Source: Theristus sp. LFF4_11
Taxonomy: Eukaryota > Nematoda > Chromadorea > Monhysterida > Xyalidae
NCBI GenBank assembly: GCA_030248135.1
Contig: JASANC010003710.1
Coordinates: 1-64,000 of the forward strand
Direction: 5' to 3'
Length of the DNA: 64,000 bases
Shown: one piece after another, positions 42,451-52,868 of the stretch
Layout of the letters: every line of letters starts with the position of its first letter
Position numbering within the stretch: position 1 is the first letter of the stretch
Program-made: the position numbers and the translations under genes
The notes under the pieces: model-generated
Seen by the model: the letters and a program-made list of their open reading frames with translations, nothing else
Database searches by the model: none
What the model was told of the DNA's origin: nothing

Positions 42451-43324
42451 AAATTTTTTTTAAGTTTGAAAAAAAAATCCAAATTAAAAAAAAAAACGAA
42501 AAAAAAATAAAAAAAAATTTTTTTTTCCAAAGCCTTTAACCCTAGGTGGACCTAGAGATGTAAGGGTCAAAAAAAAAATTTTTTTTTTAATTTTTTTTAA
42601 AAAAAAAGTAAAAAAAAATGAGCATTTTTTTTTATTTTTTTTATTAAAAATTTTTGAAATTTTTTCTTTAATGTGCCCTGAAAATGCCGTTTTTGGCATA
42701 ATTTTTCGAAAGTTCAACAAAAATTTTCTTTGACTTTACCTTGTCACTTAGTCTTCAACGCTGCAGGTGGTATTCTGGATTGATTTATCGACTGTTTTCA
42801 GCCTTGGTGAGTGATGATCGACTCGCGCATTGAAGTACTTGAGCGTCGCAAAGGCTAGTTCAACAAATTCCGATGTCGCTAAGGTGAGATAGAAGCAGAG
42901 AACTCACATTTACGCATCGTTTTTCAGGATCTCGAAAGGTGGAAATTGCACTGTCTGCCACTGCAAGCGTAACTTCGTTGGTTGCTCGTTGCTGTTTCGC
43001 CTCGTGTCGTCAGCGTGATCACACCGGTTTGTTGTGGAACTTGTTTCCATGTTATTTGAGGTGAATTGAGAGGCAAAACACGAGACGTGATGTCGTCGGT
43101 GGGAAAATGGGGTCGCCGAAACCAAGTCTGAAATTTTCACCCTCCTCCCATATGAGTGGGGGTCATATGGTAAGTCGGTGGCTCCTCAGATGGTGATATT
43201 CGGACTCCCTGAAAAATTCTGAACAACTTTCATTTAAAAAAAAAAAATTTAAAAAAAAAATTTTTTTTTTTTAAAAAGAAAAAAAATAGAAAATTTTTTT
43301 TTCTTGACATCTCTAGGTGGACCC
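42451..43324. other. A/T-run rich repeat debris, no gene
   Basis: Long A and T homopolymers alternate with fragments that resemble a diverged hAT-1 interior (AATGTGCCCTGAAAATGCCG, AAGTACTTGAGCGTCGCAAA, GGGTCATATGG). No open gene. Confidence 0.45.
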
Positions 43325-43488
43325 CCCGCAGAAAATTTTGAAAAAATGCACCCCCCCCATGAGACCCCCATGGGGGTGGGGGGTCCCACGTTACCATAGG
43401 TTGGACCCCCCCCCTCACTTTTTGGTCGGCACCCCCCCCCCCACGGCACCATACCCCCCTTCGAAAATTGTTTTGGGCCCGCGGTACT
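43325..43488 (+). repeat. C-rich dispersed module, copy 3
   Basis: Third copy of the block order seen at 15,449 and 39,753. It ends GGGCCCGCGGTACTGG and runs straight into the truncated hAT-1 copy. Confidence 0.75.
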
Positions 43489-44012
43489 GGTCAGCAGTCC
43501 ATTTTGGACCGTTTTACCGACTGATTTCAGGCTTCCACAACATCTGCGATGAAGTTTTTAAGCGTCCCAAAGGTTGGCTTACCATTTCCGATGCAGATAA
43601 GGTGACGATTCGCCTCGCAATCTAAATTTGAGCGTCTGAGCTGCTCCGTTTGCAAGCGTTACGTTGTCTGGTTGCTGTTTCGTGTACTGCCGTCGCGACA
43701 CATCATCAGAATTGATCGAATTTCAACCCGGTATGTGTATTTTCACTTGGGCTGGGGATAATTAGTGACGTTTTGGAAGTCAAAACACAAGAAGAGGTAT
43801 GGTAACGGTTTGGAAAAGGGGTAAATGAGGTCACCAAAACAAAATCTGCAAATCTGCCATACGGGAGTCATTCGGGAGGCGCTTGCATGTCATATGTGGT
43901 TCTTCGGACTCCCTGATTGATTTAGCACAACTTTGATTTTTGAAATTTTGTTTAAATTTTTCTTTAAAAAAAAACAAAAATGTCGATTTTTGTTTTTTTT
44001 AACAACCCTACT
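43489..44012 (+). mobile_element. 5'-truncated hAT-1 copy
   Basis: Begins inside the family at CAGCAGTCCATTTTGGACCG and ends with the proper terminus TTTTTTTTAACAACCCTA. Very similar to 40,970-41,489. The left half has been replaced by the C-rich module. Confidence 0.75.
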
Positions 44013-44029
44013 CTGGTGCTCTGGGGGGG

Positions 44030-44310
44030 GGTGGTACTCTGGTACCCCCCACCCCCCCCCCCGCCCACGGTACTGGTGTGCACCCCCTCCAGAAATTTTA
44101 CTACAATAGTGCACCCCCCATGGCCCACGCCTGGGGGTGTCACTGTACCATGACTGACACCCCCCACTGTAAAATTTTCGGCACCCCCCCCCCCGTGACG
44201 ACACCCCCCCCCCTGCCCCTCGTAAATTTACTTTCGGCTTCGGTACTGACCCCCCTCACTTTTTGGTCGGCACCGCCCCCCCCCCCCCGGCTACCCCGTC
44301 ACCCAAGGTC
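44030..44310 (+). repeat. C-rich module cluster upstream of TAF11
   Basis: Several C-run blocks (GTGCACCCCCTCCAGAAATT, ACCATGACTGACACCCCC, CTCACTTTTTGGTCGGCACC) in an order different from the three standard copies. It ends about 70 bp before the TAF11 start codon, so it may lie in the promoter or 5' leader. Confidence 0.55.
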
Positions 44311-44380
44311 CCGCTTTCGCTACTGATCATAATGAAGCGTTGCGCCCCCATTTCACCTCTAGTCAAGACCAAACAACAAA

Positions 44381-47300
44381 ATGTCGGAGGAATCGAAAAA
44401 GAATTCACTGCAATCTCTGTTTGGTGACTATCCAACAAGTGACGAAGACAAAGAAAGTAATGACAACGGCGGTGGCAACGGCTCTGCCAGACAAGAAAAA
44501 CAACCAAATTCAAACAAATCAGCCGCGGCAACGGCCAGCAGCAGCACGTCTTCGTCGGACCGTTCGTCAAGTTCAGATTCGGAATCTGATAGTTCAACGG
44601 AAAATGAAATCAATGTACGAAACGAGAAGACCAACAGCGGCGTTGACGACGGCATTGTTGAAAAGTTGAATGAGGATGATCGAGCAGCACGGAATCCAGA
44701 TCAAACGGAGACACCGGCGGATGGAACTGCAACGACGAGCAGTTCTGCAACGATTTTGGAGGAGAACGTGGCGGCCAGCAACGAACAACAGCAAAATGAA
44801 ACTGCTCGTGTCGATGAAAGTGGTTAGCTTTCACAATTCGCTGAAATTTCCTCTCGGGCAAAGTTTAAACTTTTTTAAGTTGTTTGCGCACCAGTTCCGG
44901 AAACCATAAGGTACCAAACTTCGGTGGAAACGGGCAATACTGCCCGATTGTTGAGCGACCGAATACCGAATCAAGCGAGGCGAGACACAAGAGAGTTTAT
45001 CAAGATGAAAGAATTGATTTTGGTGTTTACGATGTATCTCATGTGAAGTTCACACGTTTTCAGAGACACATGGAGCAAAAAGTCGGCCGTCATTGTCGCC
45101 CGATTCCAGTTCATCACGATACTCTTCCTCAGACTCGAGTGATTCGGACACGCCGTCAATCTTGCGAAAACGCCGTTTGTCAGAGCCAGACCCGAGCAAT
45201 GTTGTCAGTGCTGTCAATGAGACGAGCAATCCAGTTGACAATGACAGTAATGAGGGTGTGGGAGGGAAACAAGCCAAGCTTGATTCTCTTGACGTCAACC
45301 AGGAAGCCGAGGTCGGTCACCAAAGTGTGGAAAGCACTTCAAGCGTGCTCGCTGCGCAGCGAAGTGACGACATGACAGACGATGGCGCGGCAACAGTTTT
45401 CTCGGCTGATTTGTTCGGAGTGGACGAAAACGACGACGCTCGCTGCGCTGCGGTGGCGCAAGCTGAAGCTGGTTGCTCGCATGACGGGCGAACAGAGCGC
45501 AGCCCCGGCACACACGGCGACAATGCACACAGTGAGAGGCGCCCGCTTGGCGACGTTCATAAGGAGCATGCGGAAACTGCAGAATCAGCAGAGAGAATGC
45601 TCGACAAGGTGCCTTCGTCGTCGTCAGACGTCAAAACTGAACCATCCGAAGAATCGTTGCTGCAAACGAAAGCGGCGTCGGCGTTTCATGCCGCTCTTGA
45701 TTTGCTAGACGATGATGAACTCATGGTGGCACAGTCGCTGCAGACTACCACTGCGACACCAAAAGCTTCTACGACTGTTGCCGAGCCGAAACCCGAATTG
45801 GTATTTGATCTTGCATTTGTTCCTGTCTTCAGCATTCGCTACCGCCAATCATCATCGTCGTTCGTTTTAGGGGTGGTAAAAAACGGTTTTTTTTCAAATC
45901 CATGTATATAAAACGGTTTTTTATACCGCGTCCGGTTCTTTATACCCGGTTTTTTACCGACCCAGTATCTGAAGAATCCTGTGATTGCGACAATTTCTGG
46001 TACTCTGATTTTACGCAAACCGCTGAATAATGAGTAAAAGACCACAATTCTAGCCAGAAACTGTATGTGTTTCAATGGAAACGTATTCCAATCTTGATTT
46101 TATTTGAATCGGTGGCGCTTAGAGAGAATGCAGCATCAGAAAAATTATCAGATGCGAGTTTAAAACAAAAAAAAGCTAACGCAAAACAGATTGACATGTG
46201 CAACAGCAAGGAATGTGATACATGCAAATCAATTGAACTGACATGATCGAGAGATATGTAACTGCACAACAATTTTACCTCATTTCTAAACACAAAAGAT
46301 CACCGAAATCACGAACCCGCACAGACGAAAGAAGTGAACCAAGAACAAAATTGAAAGAGCAAAAAAATCAGATGGAGATTCGGGTCACTATCACCAGTAC
46401 AACAGCACGAAGACATCACCAACAAAACTTTGAGCACTTTCCGAGTTCAAAGACACAAAATTTCAAGAAATTTGACTGAATAAATATCGCGCCGTTTCTC
46501 GTTTATTGTTGAAAATTTAACCGAATTCTGAAAAATAACCAAATCTTTGCTGTATTAGTTTCTTCACTTTGTCAACAAAAGAACTAGCATAAAAAGCGCA
46601 AGCGGCAGATTTAAAGCGGAAAAAGCGTGAAGCTGTTAAACTACGAAACACAACATTGCCATGTAGACCAAACTTGAACAGATAAACAAAGAACAAAGCT
46701 GGAAAATAAAGCGAACGCCGACCAGAGCCAGTCCATTGGCGGTCGACCGAGATGGGACATGGAAGGAGAGGCACGGGTCTCAGGGTGCTTTATTTATACC
46801 AAGAGCGTGAATTGTGTTCTTTCGGCGGTATAAAAAACCGGAAAAAAACCAAAATTTACGCGGTAAAATATCGGTAATTTATTTTGGCCATTTTTTGGCG
46901 CCGGTATAAAAAACCGTTTTTTATACCGTTTTTTATACCGAAAAAAAACGTTTTTTTATACCGACCCACCCCTAGTTCGTTTGCTTGCTTCAGGTCGGCG
47001 ACTCAAAGCAACCAGAGGTGATCACGGCCTCGCAGGCAGGTACGTCGCAACACAACGCAGAGACCGAATACGCCACAGTTGGCGACAGCACCACCGCTGA
47101 TCCAAATCGACTGAAATTGCAGTGGGTTTATTTTCAGTTTCGAACGAACGGTGATCTTTGGCAATGTTTTTAGCCAGGGCTAACCCAGTTCAGTAAAGTG
47201 TACAGAACGCCGTCGAGTGAGGCGCCCATCGAGATTTGTCTGTCATTAAGTGCCTGTACAGTTCTCGGCGGGGCTCGATTCCCCTAGCGGACAGACAATA

Positions 47301-48125
47301 GTCTAACGCGCTGCCACCCAGGCCACGAGGGTGACAGTTTCAAAATTTTCAGCATCCAAATAGAGATCAGTTCAAGTTTGACTCACACACTCTGATGCTT
47401 TGTCGTAGCTTTCCTGGCGTGTGTTGTTTGGTGCACGTAAAGTCTGTAATTGATTTTGATGGCGCTTATAATTTTTGTTCTTTTTTCACCACGATTACAT
47501 GCACTTCAGGATCCTGCTGTCGAATTTCTCGCAAGAACAGCTCGATCGATATGAAATGTATCGACGGTCAGCGCTGCCGAAAGCGGCCGTGCGCAGGGTG
47601 CGTCTCACTCTGAGTTTGTTGTTTTTTTTCATTTCAAACTCCACTTGAGTGAAGTGTGGATGCTTGTTGTGACTTGTGCTATCTCGTTTGCTGTCAGTTC
47701 TGTTTGGTTCTTTTACGTTGGATGATTTTGCAGATCGTGCAGGCAGTCGCGGGCGCAACTGTGACGCAGAACGTGGTCATTGCAATGGCCGGCATGGCGA
47801 AGGTGTTCGCGGGTGATCTCATCGAAGCAGGTGTGCTCCGTGTGTACTGTTGCTTTGCTGGTATCCTGCGGCCTTACTTACCCATTTTGGTGATTGCTTG
47901 CGGAGAAAATTGACCGATTTGTTGCGATGGTGGTATTTATTTATGTTTTTCATCAAATGCAAACTTCGCCAGCTTGGCATTTCAGCGCTGGATATCCGTG
48001 AAAGCAGGGGTGAAACCGATGAACCGTTGAAACCAGCTCACTTGATGCAAGCGATCAGTGTCCTGCAAAGAGACGGTTGCTTGGCTCCGTTGCCCACCAG
48101 TGACCGTGAAAATCCGCTGCTTTAG
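44381..48125 (+). CDS. TAF11: TAF11, TFIID histone-fold subunit
   Basis: TBP-associated factor 11 of TFIID, which pairs with TAF13 through a histone fold in the nucleus. Exons: 44,381-44,822; 45,064-45,800; 46,994-47,121; 47,510-47,597; 47,734-47,830; 47,986-48,125 (1,632 nt, 543 aa), all phases consistent. The histone fold is in the last three exons: [51 protein letters not shown] and [20 protein letters not shown], aligning end to end with human TAF11. The first two exons encode about 390 residues of serine-, aspartate- and glutamate-rich sequence (for example [20 protein letters not shown]), far longer than the N-terminus of the roughly 210-residue human protein. The start at 44,381 is the first ATG of an open acidic frame. 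Intron 2 contains a 1.1-kb hAT element and intron 3 a SINE. Confidence 0.9.
45868..46974. mobile_element. Non-autonomous hAT element in TAF11 intron
   Basis: Inverted termini TAGGGGTGG and CCACCCCTA with a perfect 8-bp target duplication GTTCGTTT (45,860-45,867 and 46,975-46,982). Subterminal repeats of TATAAAAAACGG and its inverse occur at both ends. Length 1,107 bp, with no transposase. A different hAT family from hAT-1 to hAT-3 here. Confidence 0.9.
47171..47330 (-). mobile_element. tRNA-derived SINE S, copy 2, in TAF11 intron
   Basis: Reverse-complement copy of the family: the tRNA-like head (inverse of ACGCGCTGCCACCCAGGCCA) and B box region (CTCGATTCCCC) sit at the right, with the tail TAGCCAGGGCTAAC at the left. 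Nearly full length. Confidence 0.7.
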
Positions 48126-49871
48126 ATGCTCGAAACGTGTTGGAATCTGTATTTCTTGTGACATTTTAGACTGTTCGACGTCTTGTTTTTTATTGGTTTC
48201 ATGTGATCACTATTGCGCCGGTCTTTTCAACTCGCGTTGTTGTGCCTTGTCTTGTTTTGTTGATAGTGAGACCGAAGACAGGCACTGGACGTGTTGTTGT
48301 TGTTTTTATTGGTGTTTAACCAAAGTTTTTTGACACATGGTTTATTGCTAAAACTACCGCGTTGCGTTGTGTTTTGTGTTTACCTTCCATACACACCGGT
48401 TTACAACTTTCTCAGCAAAACGCGCAGTTTTAGTGTTTGCGGTTGAAGAAAATCACCATTTTTTTGCCCACAACTGTGTTATGCTGTGTGTTCTTTTGTC
48501 GTGTTCTTTATTTATTAAAATCTGTCGTTGAGAGGGAATCAAAGTCGGATTTACTTTTCTGCAGCACAATGTTACCGGTGTGTGTTTTTTTGCTGTTTTA
48601 AATGATTTTATGGTTTTTATATTTGGATGGTCGATGAATAAAAGCGCGGCATCAGTTTTGTCCGCTCTGGTTTTTCCCGGTTGGGACGGCAGGTTGTGTT
48701 TTATGCACATTTTTGTCAGACACGTGCGTTACAAAGAGCGCACCACTTTGTCTCAACATTGTTATCTGCCAGAATTGGAATTTTATTGAAAGCAGAAACA
48801 CTTGTATAAAGTGAAGTATCAAAAACCTGTATTTCAGTCGTGTCGTGGTTTTTACATGTCAAAATCTGCGTATTTTCAGAGTTCAACCGCTGCGTGTCAC
48901 GATCATTTTTCGTTTTTGACGGTAAGAATATTTTTGATGTTCGGACATCATTTTCAGCGCTCGTCGAAAAGTTGTCTGGCAGCACAAACGTCTGTTGGAG
49001 GGAGCAAGTTGCTGCTGAATTGGACTGACGGTGCAGGTTGCGTGTCGGCGGTGGTCGCCTGTTGTGCCAGTGCGTTTGCGTCACGCCAGGTGCGACTTTG
49101 CTTTGCTATTGAACGATGGCGCATTTTTATTCACCAAGGTTTGGTTTCATTGATCTTATCAGTGCAAGTTTGGCGTCGTTCTGAACGTGCTGTTTTTGAT
49201 CACCGCATGTCAATGAGCAGCACGGTAACAGTTGCAAAAGTGCAGCACCAGCCGCATACTTTCAGCTGTTGAAAACCATACTCCATGAAAGCGCGTTTTA
49301 CATTTGCTGGTTGGCTGGCTTTTTCTTGTTTTTTTTGATGCGCATTGAAACTGTGAGATCGGTATATCAGACAGATGTGTCACAGCACAGGTGCCCTTGT
49401 TTTGTTCGTTGTTGCCTATTGATTTTCAATTTTGCGGTTTTGTTTTGTGCTACTGACATCTGAAACGACAACCAACAGGTGCTGCGTATCGAAAACGATT
49501 GTTATCTCCGTCTCATTTGGTTGATGGACAAAATTTTCCAAACGGCCCAAAACCACCCAGAAACCGAAAACTGCACAAAAACACGTTTTTTTGCGTATGC
49601 GAACAGACCAGAATTCCGGCAGCCATGCAGTGCGCTGCTTTGCACCGGTGTTTTCACTGAGCACGTGTTTCAGCACGCTGTTATTGCGTCAGCCAAAGTT
49701 AGACAAAATACAGATAGGTTCGCTGTTGCATCATTCGACGTTGCTGGGATGTTCAGTTTTTGTGCACTGTATCGAGTATTGTTCAGCTAAGTTTTATCTA
49801 CATTTTCAACAAATTTCCGAAAACCATTTCAACAGCCGGTGCGCGCGTTTGCGAGTGACTCGAAAAGAAAG
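48126..49871. other. Intergenic region TAF11-SHMT
   Basis: No exon with family resemblance. A possible TAF11 polyadenylation signal lies at 48,637-48,642. The region is T/G-rich on the plus strand; open frames here are short and unsupported. Confidence 0.45.
48637..48642 (+). promoter_or_regulatory. Candidate TAF11 polyadenylation signal
   Basis: AATAAA about 510 nt after the TAF11 stop codon. Position only; no transcript evidence. Confidence 0.35.
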
Positions 49872-52822
49872 ATGCCGCCGTCGCCGAACGAAGGTTTGCC
49901 GCTGAAGCCGGTGCAACGTGAGCCGTACGCCGGCGGCACGCAGATGCTGAAGGACCCGTTGAGTCAGGTGGACCCGGAGGCATACGCGCTCATGCACAAG
50001 GTTCGCTGCACCCACAAGCACGTTCATCAGTGACTATTCCACAACTTTCAAAGCTGACATTGGTCATTGACAATGTGCTTTGCAGTGTAGTTCTTCAAAT
50101 CTGGCACTTTTTTAGCATAATAGAGAGTCCGCGGTTTTTTTTTTCAAAGAAGAAAGGACCGGAATTGGGTTTGGTTGTAATCAAACCGCCAATTGTGACG
50201 AAGGAAACATGTCATTTTTTCTAACTCGGCCACGTTTGTTCTTTCTTTCACGGGCTCTGCATTTTGCTAAAATTAAAATGTGACAGGTTTGAACAGACAC
50301 GCTGTACATTCTGTCCAGTCATTCACCTTGATCTTGAATGTCACCGCAGGAGTTCGATCGTCAGAAGACCGGCCTCGAATTGATCGCGAGCGAGAATTTC
50401 ACGAGTCGCGCGGTGCGTGACGCGCTCGCAAGCTGCCTGATCAATAAATACTCGGAGGGGTATCCCGGCGCGCGGTGAGACGCGTTCACAGTAGAACTGT
50501 GTATTGTGGACAACACGCCGGTTGACTGCCTTTGCAATTGCGCGCACTGATTGGTTATATCAGTTTGCTGCTGCCAATTAGCTTGTTAAACTGCCAACAA
50601 CCAAAAGTCCACATGTTTTACTGTACAGTTGAATGCATATGCAAAATCTGATTTTCACGCTGGCTCTGCACTGTATCAGAGTAGAGTAGAAGAGTACATC
50701 TCGTGTATTTGCAGCTAGCTGATTGCTGATTGGATGAACTGACATGCACTCATTGTCGCCATTGGTCAGGCTCAGTTGGTGCTGAACGCTGATTGGCTGC
50801 GTTTGCAGCTACTACGGCGGCAACGAGTTCGTCGATGCGATGGAACGTCTGTGCCAGCGGCGTGCGCTCGACGTGTTCGGCCTCGACGCCGAGCAGTGGC
50901 ACGTGAACGTGCAGCCGCACTCCGGCAGTCCCGCGAACTTCGCCGTCTACACGGCCATCGTCGGCCCGCACGGCCGCATCATGGGACTCGACCTGCCCGA
51001 TGGCGGACACTTGACGCACGGGTTCGTTGTCGCGTTCGTGCGTTGCCGCTTGTTTAGCCGACGTAGGTCATTCGACAATCGACATCCATCCATCCATCCA
51101 TCCATTTTATTTCGCAAAAAAAACCAGGAAACTCCGATAAAACTGAATGAACAGCATGTAGTACGGAGACCCAAAAAACAATAAAATTTTCGACATATTG
51201 CTGTTGTGAATTTCCGTCACACTTGTTGCACTTGTTTTGTGAAACTTCAACCTGTTTAGTGGAGCTATTCAGCTTGCGTTTAGTGGTTCAGTTCAGTTGT
51301 CACCCGGACCCGACCTACAGTCGAACTCTAAATTATAGGGAATCAGCTGATTGGTTGGTGGTCACGTGATGCATGCTTTATGTGCTGACATTGCTGTGGA
51401 ACGCGGTCTATCGTTCTGCACAGAAAGCATCCACAACGTGACCACCAACCAATCAGCTGATTCCCTACAATTTAGAGGTCGACTGTATGACTCGTTCTGC
51501 GGCATCCCGTTGCGGTCGTTTTTGTGCTTGGATCACGTCGCTCTCAAGAAATCCGCGAAACATCACGTGCGCGATTGTTCCATATTGCAGCTTTTTCACT
51601 GAGAAGAAGCGTGTGTCAGCAACGTCGTTGTTCTTCGAATCGATGCCGTACAAGGTCGACCCGGAAACGGGCCTCATTGACTATGATATGCTCGAAAAAA
51701 CCGCAAAAATGTTCCGACCGGGTCTGATTATTGCAGGTGAGTGCGTTCCGAAGACTGCTGTTTTTCTGGGATTCACGCGTCTCTGTTGTTCGAGTGTTCA
51801 GTGACATGCAATTTTCGCAATTTGTAAATTCGTCAGTCTAAAGAGACTGAGAGATCACTATTGCAGAATTATTTGGAGTGTGTCAGGCCGACATGACGTC
51901 ATTTTTGTCAAAAACGCTTGTTTGTCATGCCGAGACACCAAGATTTTCAGTCTGTTCAAATCACTTCAGACTTTATTCCCGTGCTTGGACCAGCTAAGCT
52001 AATATGAAGTTGGCCCTGCCTGTGTGACAAACACACCTGTGATAAGCGTATGTGTGCTCCCAGAGCACATTCCGATAACTGTTTTTCTGGAACTCAACAC
52101 GTTTGCAAACGTTTAAAGCAGCTTAGTGTTTTTGCTTGATGCGGCAATTCAAAATTACGCGCGGTGCACCGATCGTATCTCTGCGACGAAGACCAGCAAA
52201 AAGCGACTGTGTGCGTTGGTTGTGCACACAGGCATGAGCTGCTACGCACGCCACCTCGACTACGCGCGCTTTCGTGCGATCGCGGACGCGTGCGGCGCGC
52301 TGCTGATGGCCGACATGGCGCACATCAGCGGCCTGGTCGCCGCGGGCGTCGTGCCGTCGCCGTTCGAGCACGCGCACATCGTCACCACGACGACGCACAA
52401 GTCGCTGCGCGGACCGAGGGGCGCCATGATATTCTGTCGCAAAGGTGCTGTCTGAATGCGTTGTGCTCGCTGTTTTGGATTGAGTGAACTTGGTTGCGTT
52501 GATGTGCTTCGACCGGTGTCCAGTGAGTTCGAGTGCACGGTTGTCGAGACACACACACAGGGCAGCGACTCAGTCTCCCAGCCAGCTATACGAGTATGCA
52601 CATTTCCGTGTCGTGACTGATTGGGGATTGAGATTCATGCGATTTTGCAATAATTCGACCAATGACCAATGACAAGTCAGTGTCCGCAGGCCACAAAGCA
52701 AAAACTGACGTGTAGGTGTAACATCGCATATATATGACGAATATATGCGTGGCCACAAGCCAACGCGAGTATTTTTGTCTTGTGGTTTTTGGGGGGTGGG
52801 GGGGGGGGCGGGGGGGGGGGCG

Positions 52823-52868
<46 letters not shown>

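Noticed and set aside
44966..45375. Separate 163-codon gene between TAF11 exons
   Set aside because: It overlaps TAF11 exon 2 in another frame; the exon 1 to exon 2 splice gives a continuous acidic TAF11 frame.
46072..46479. Transposase remnant in the TAF11 intron element
   Set aside because: Short frames on both strands without BED-finger or hAT dimerisation motifs; treated as non-autonomous.
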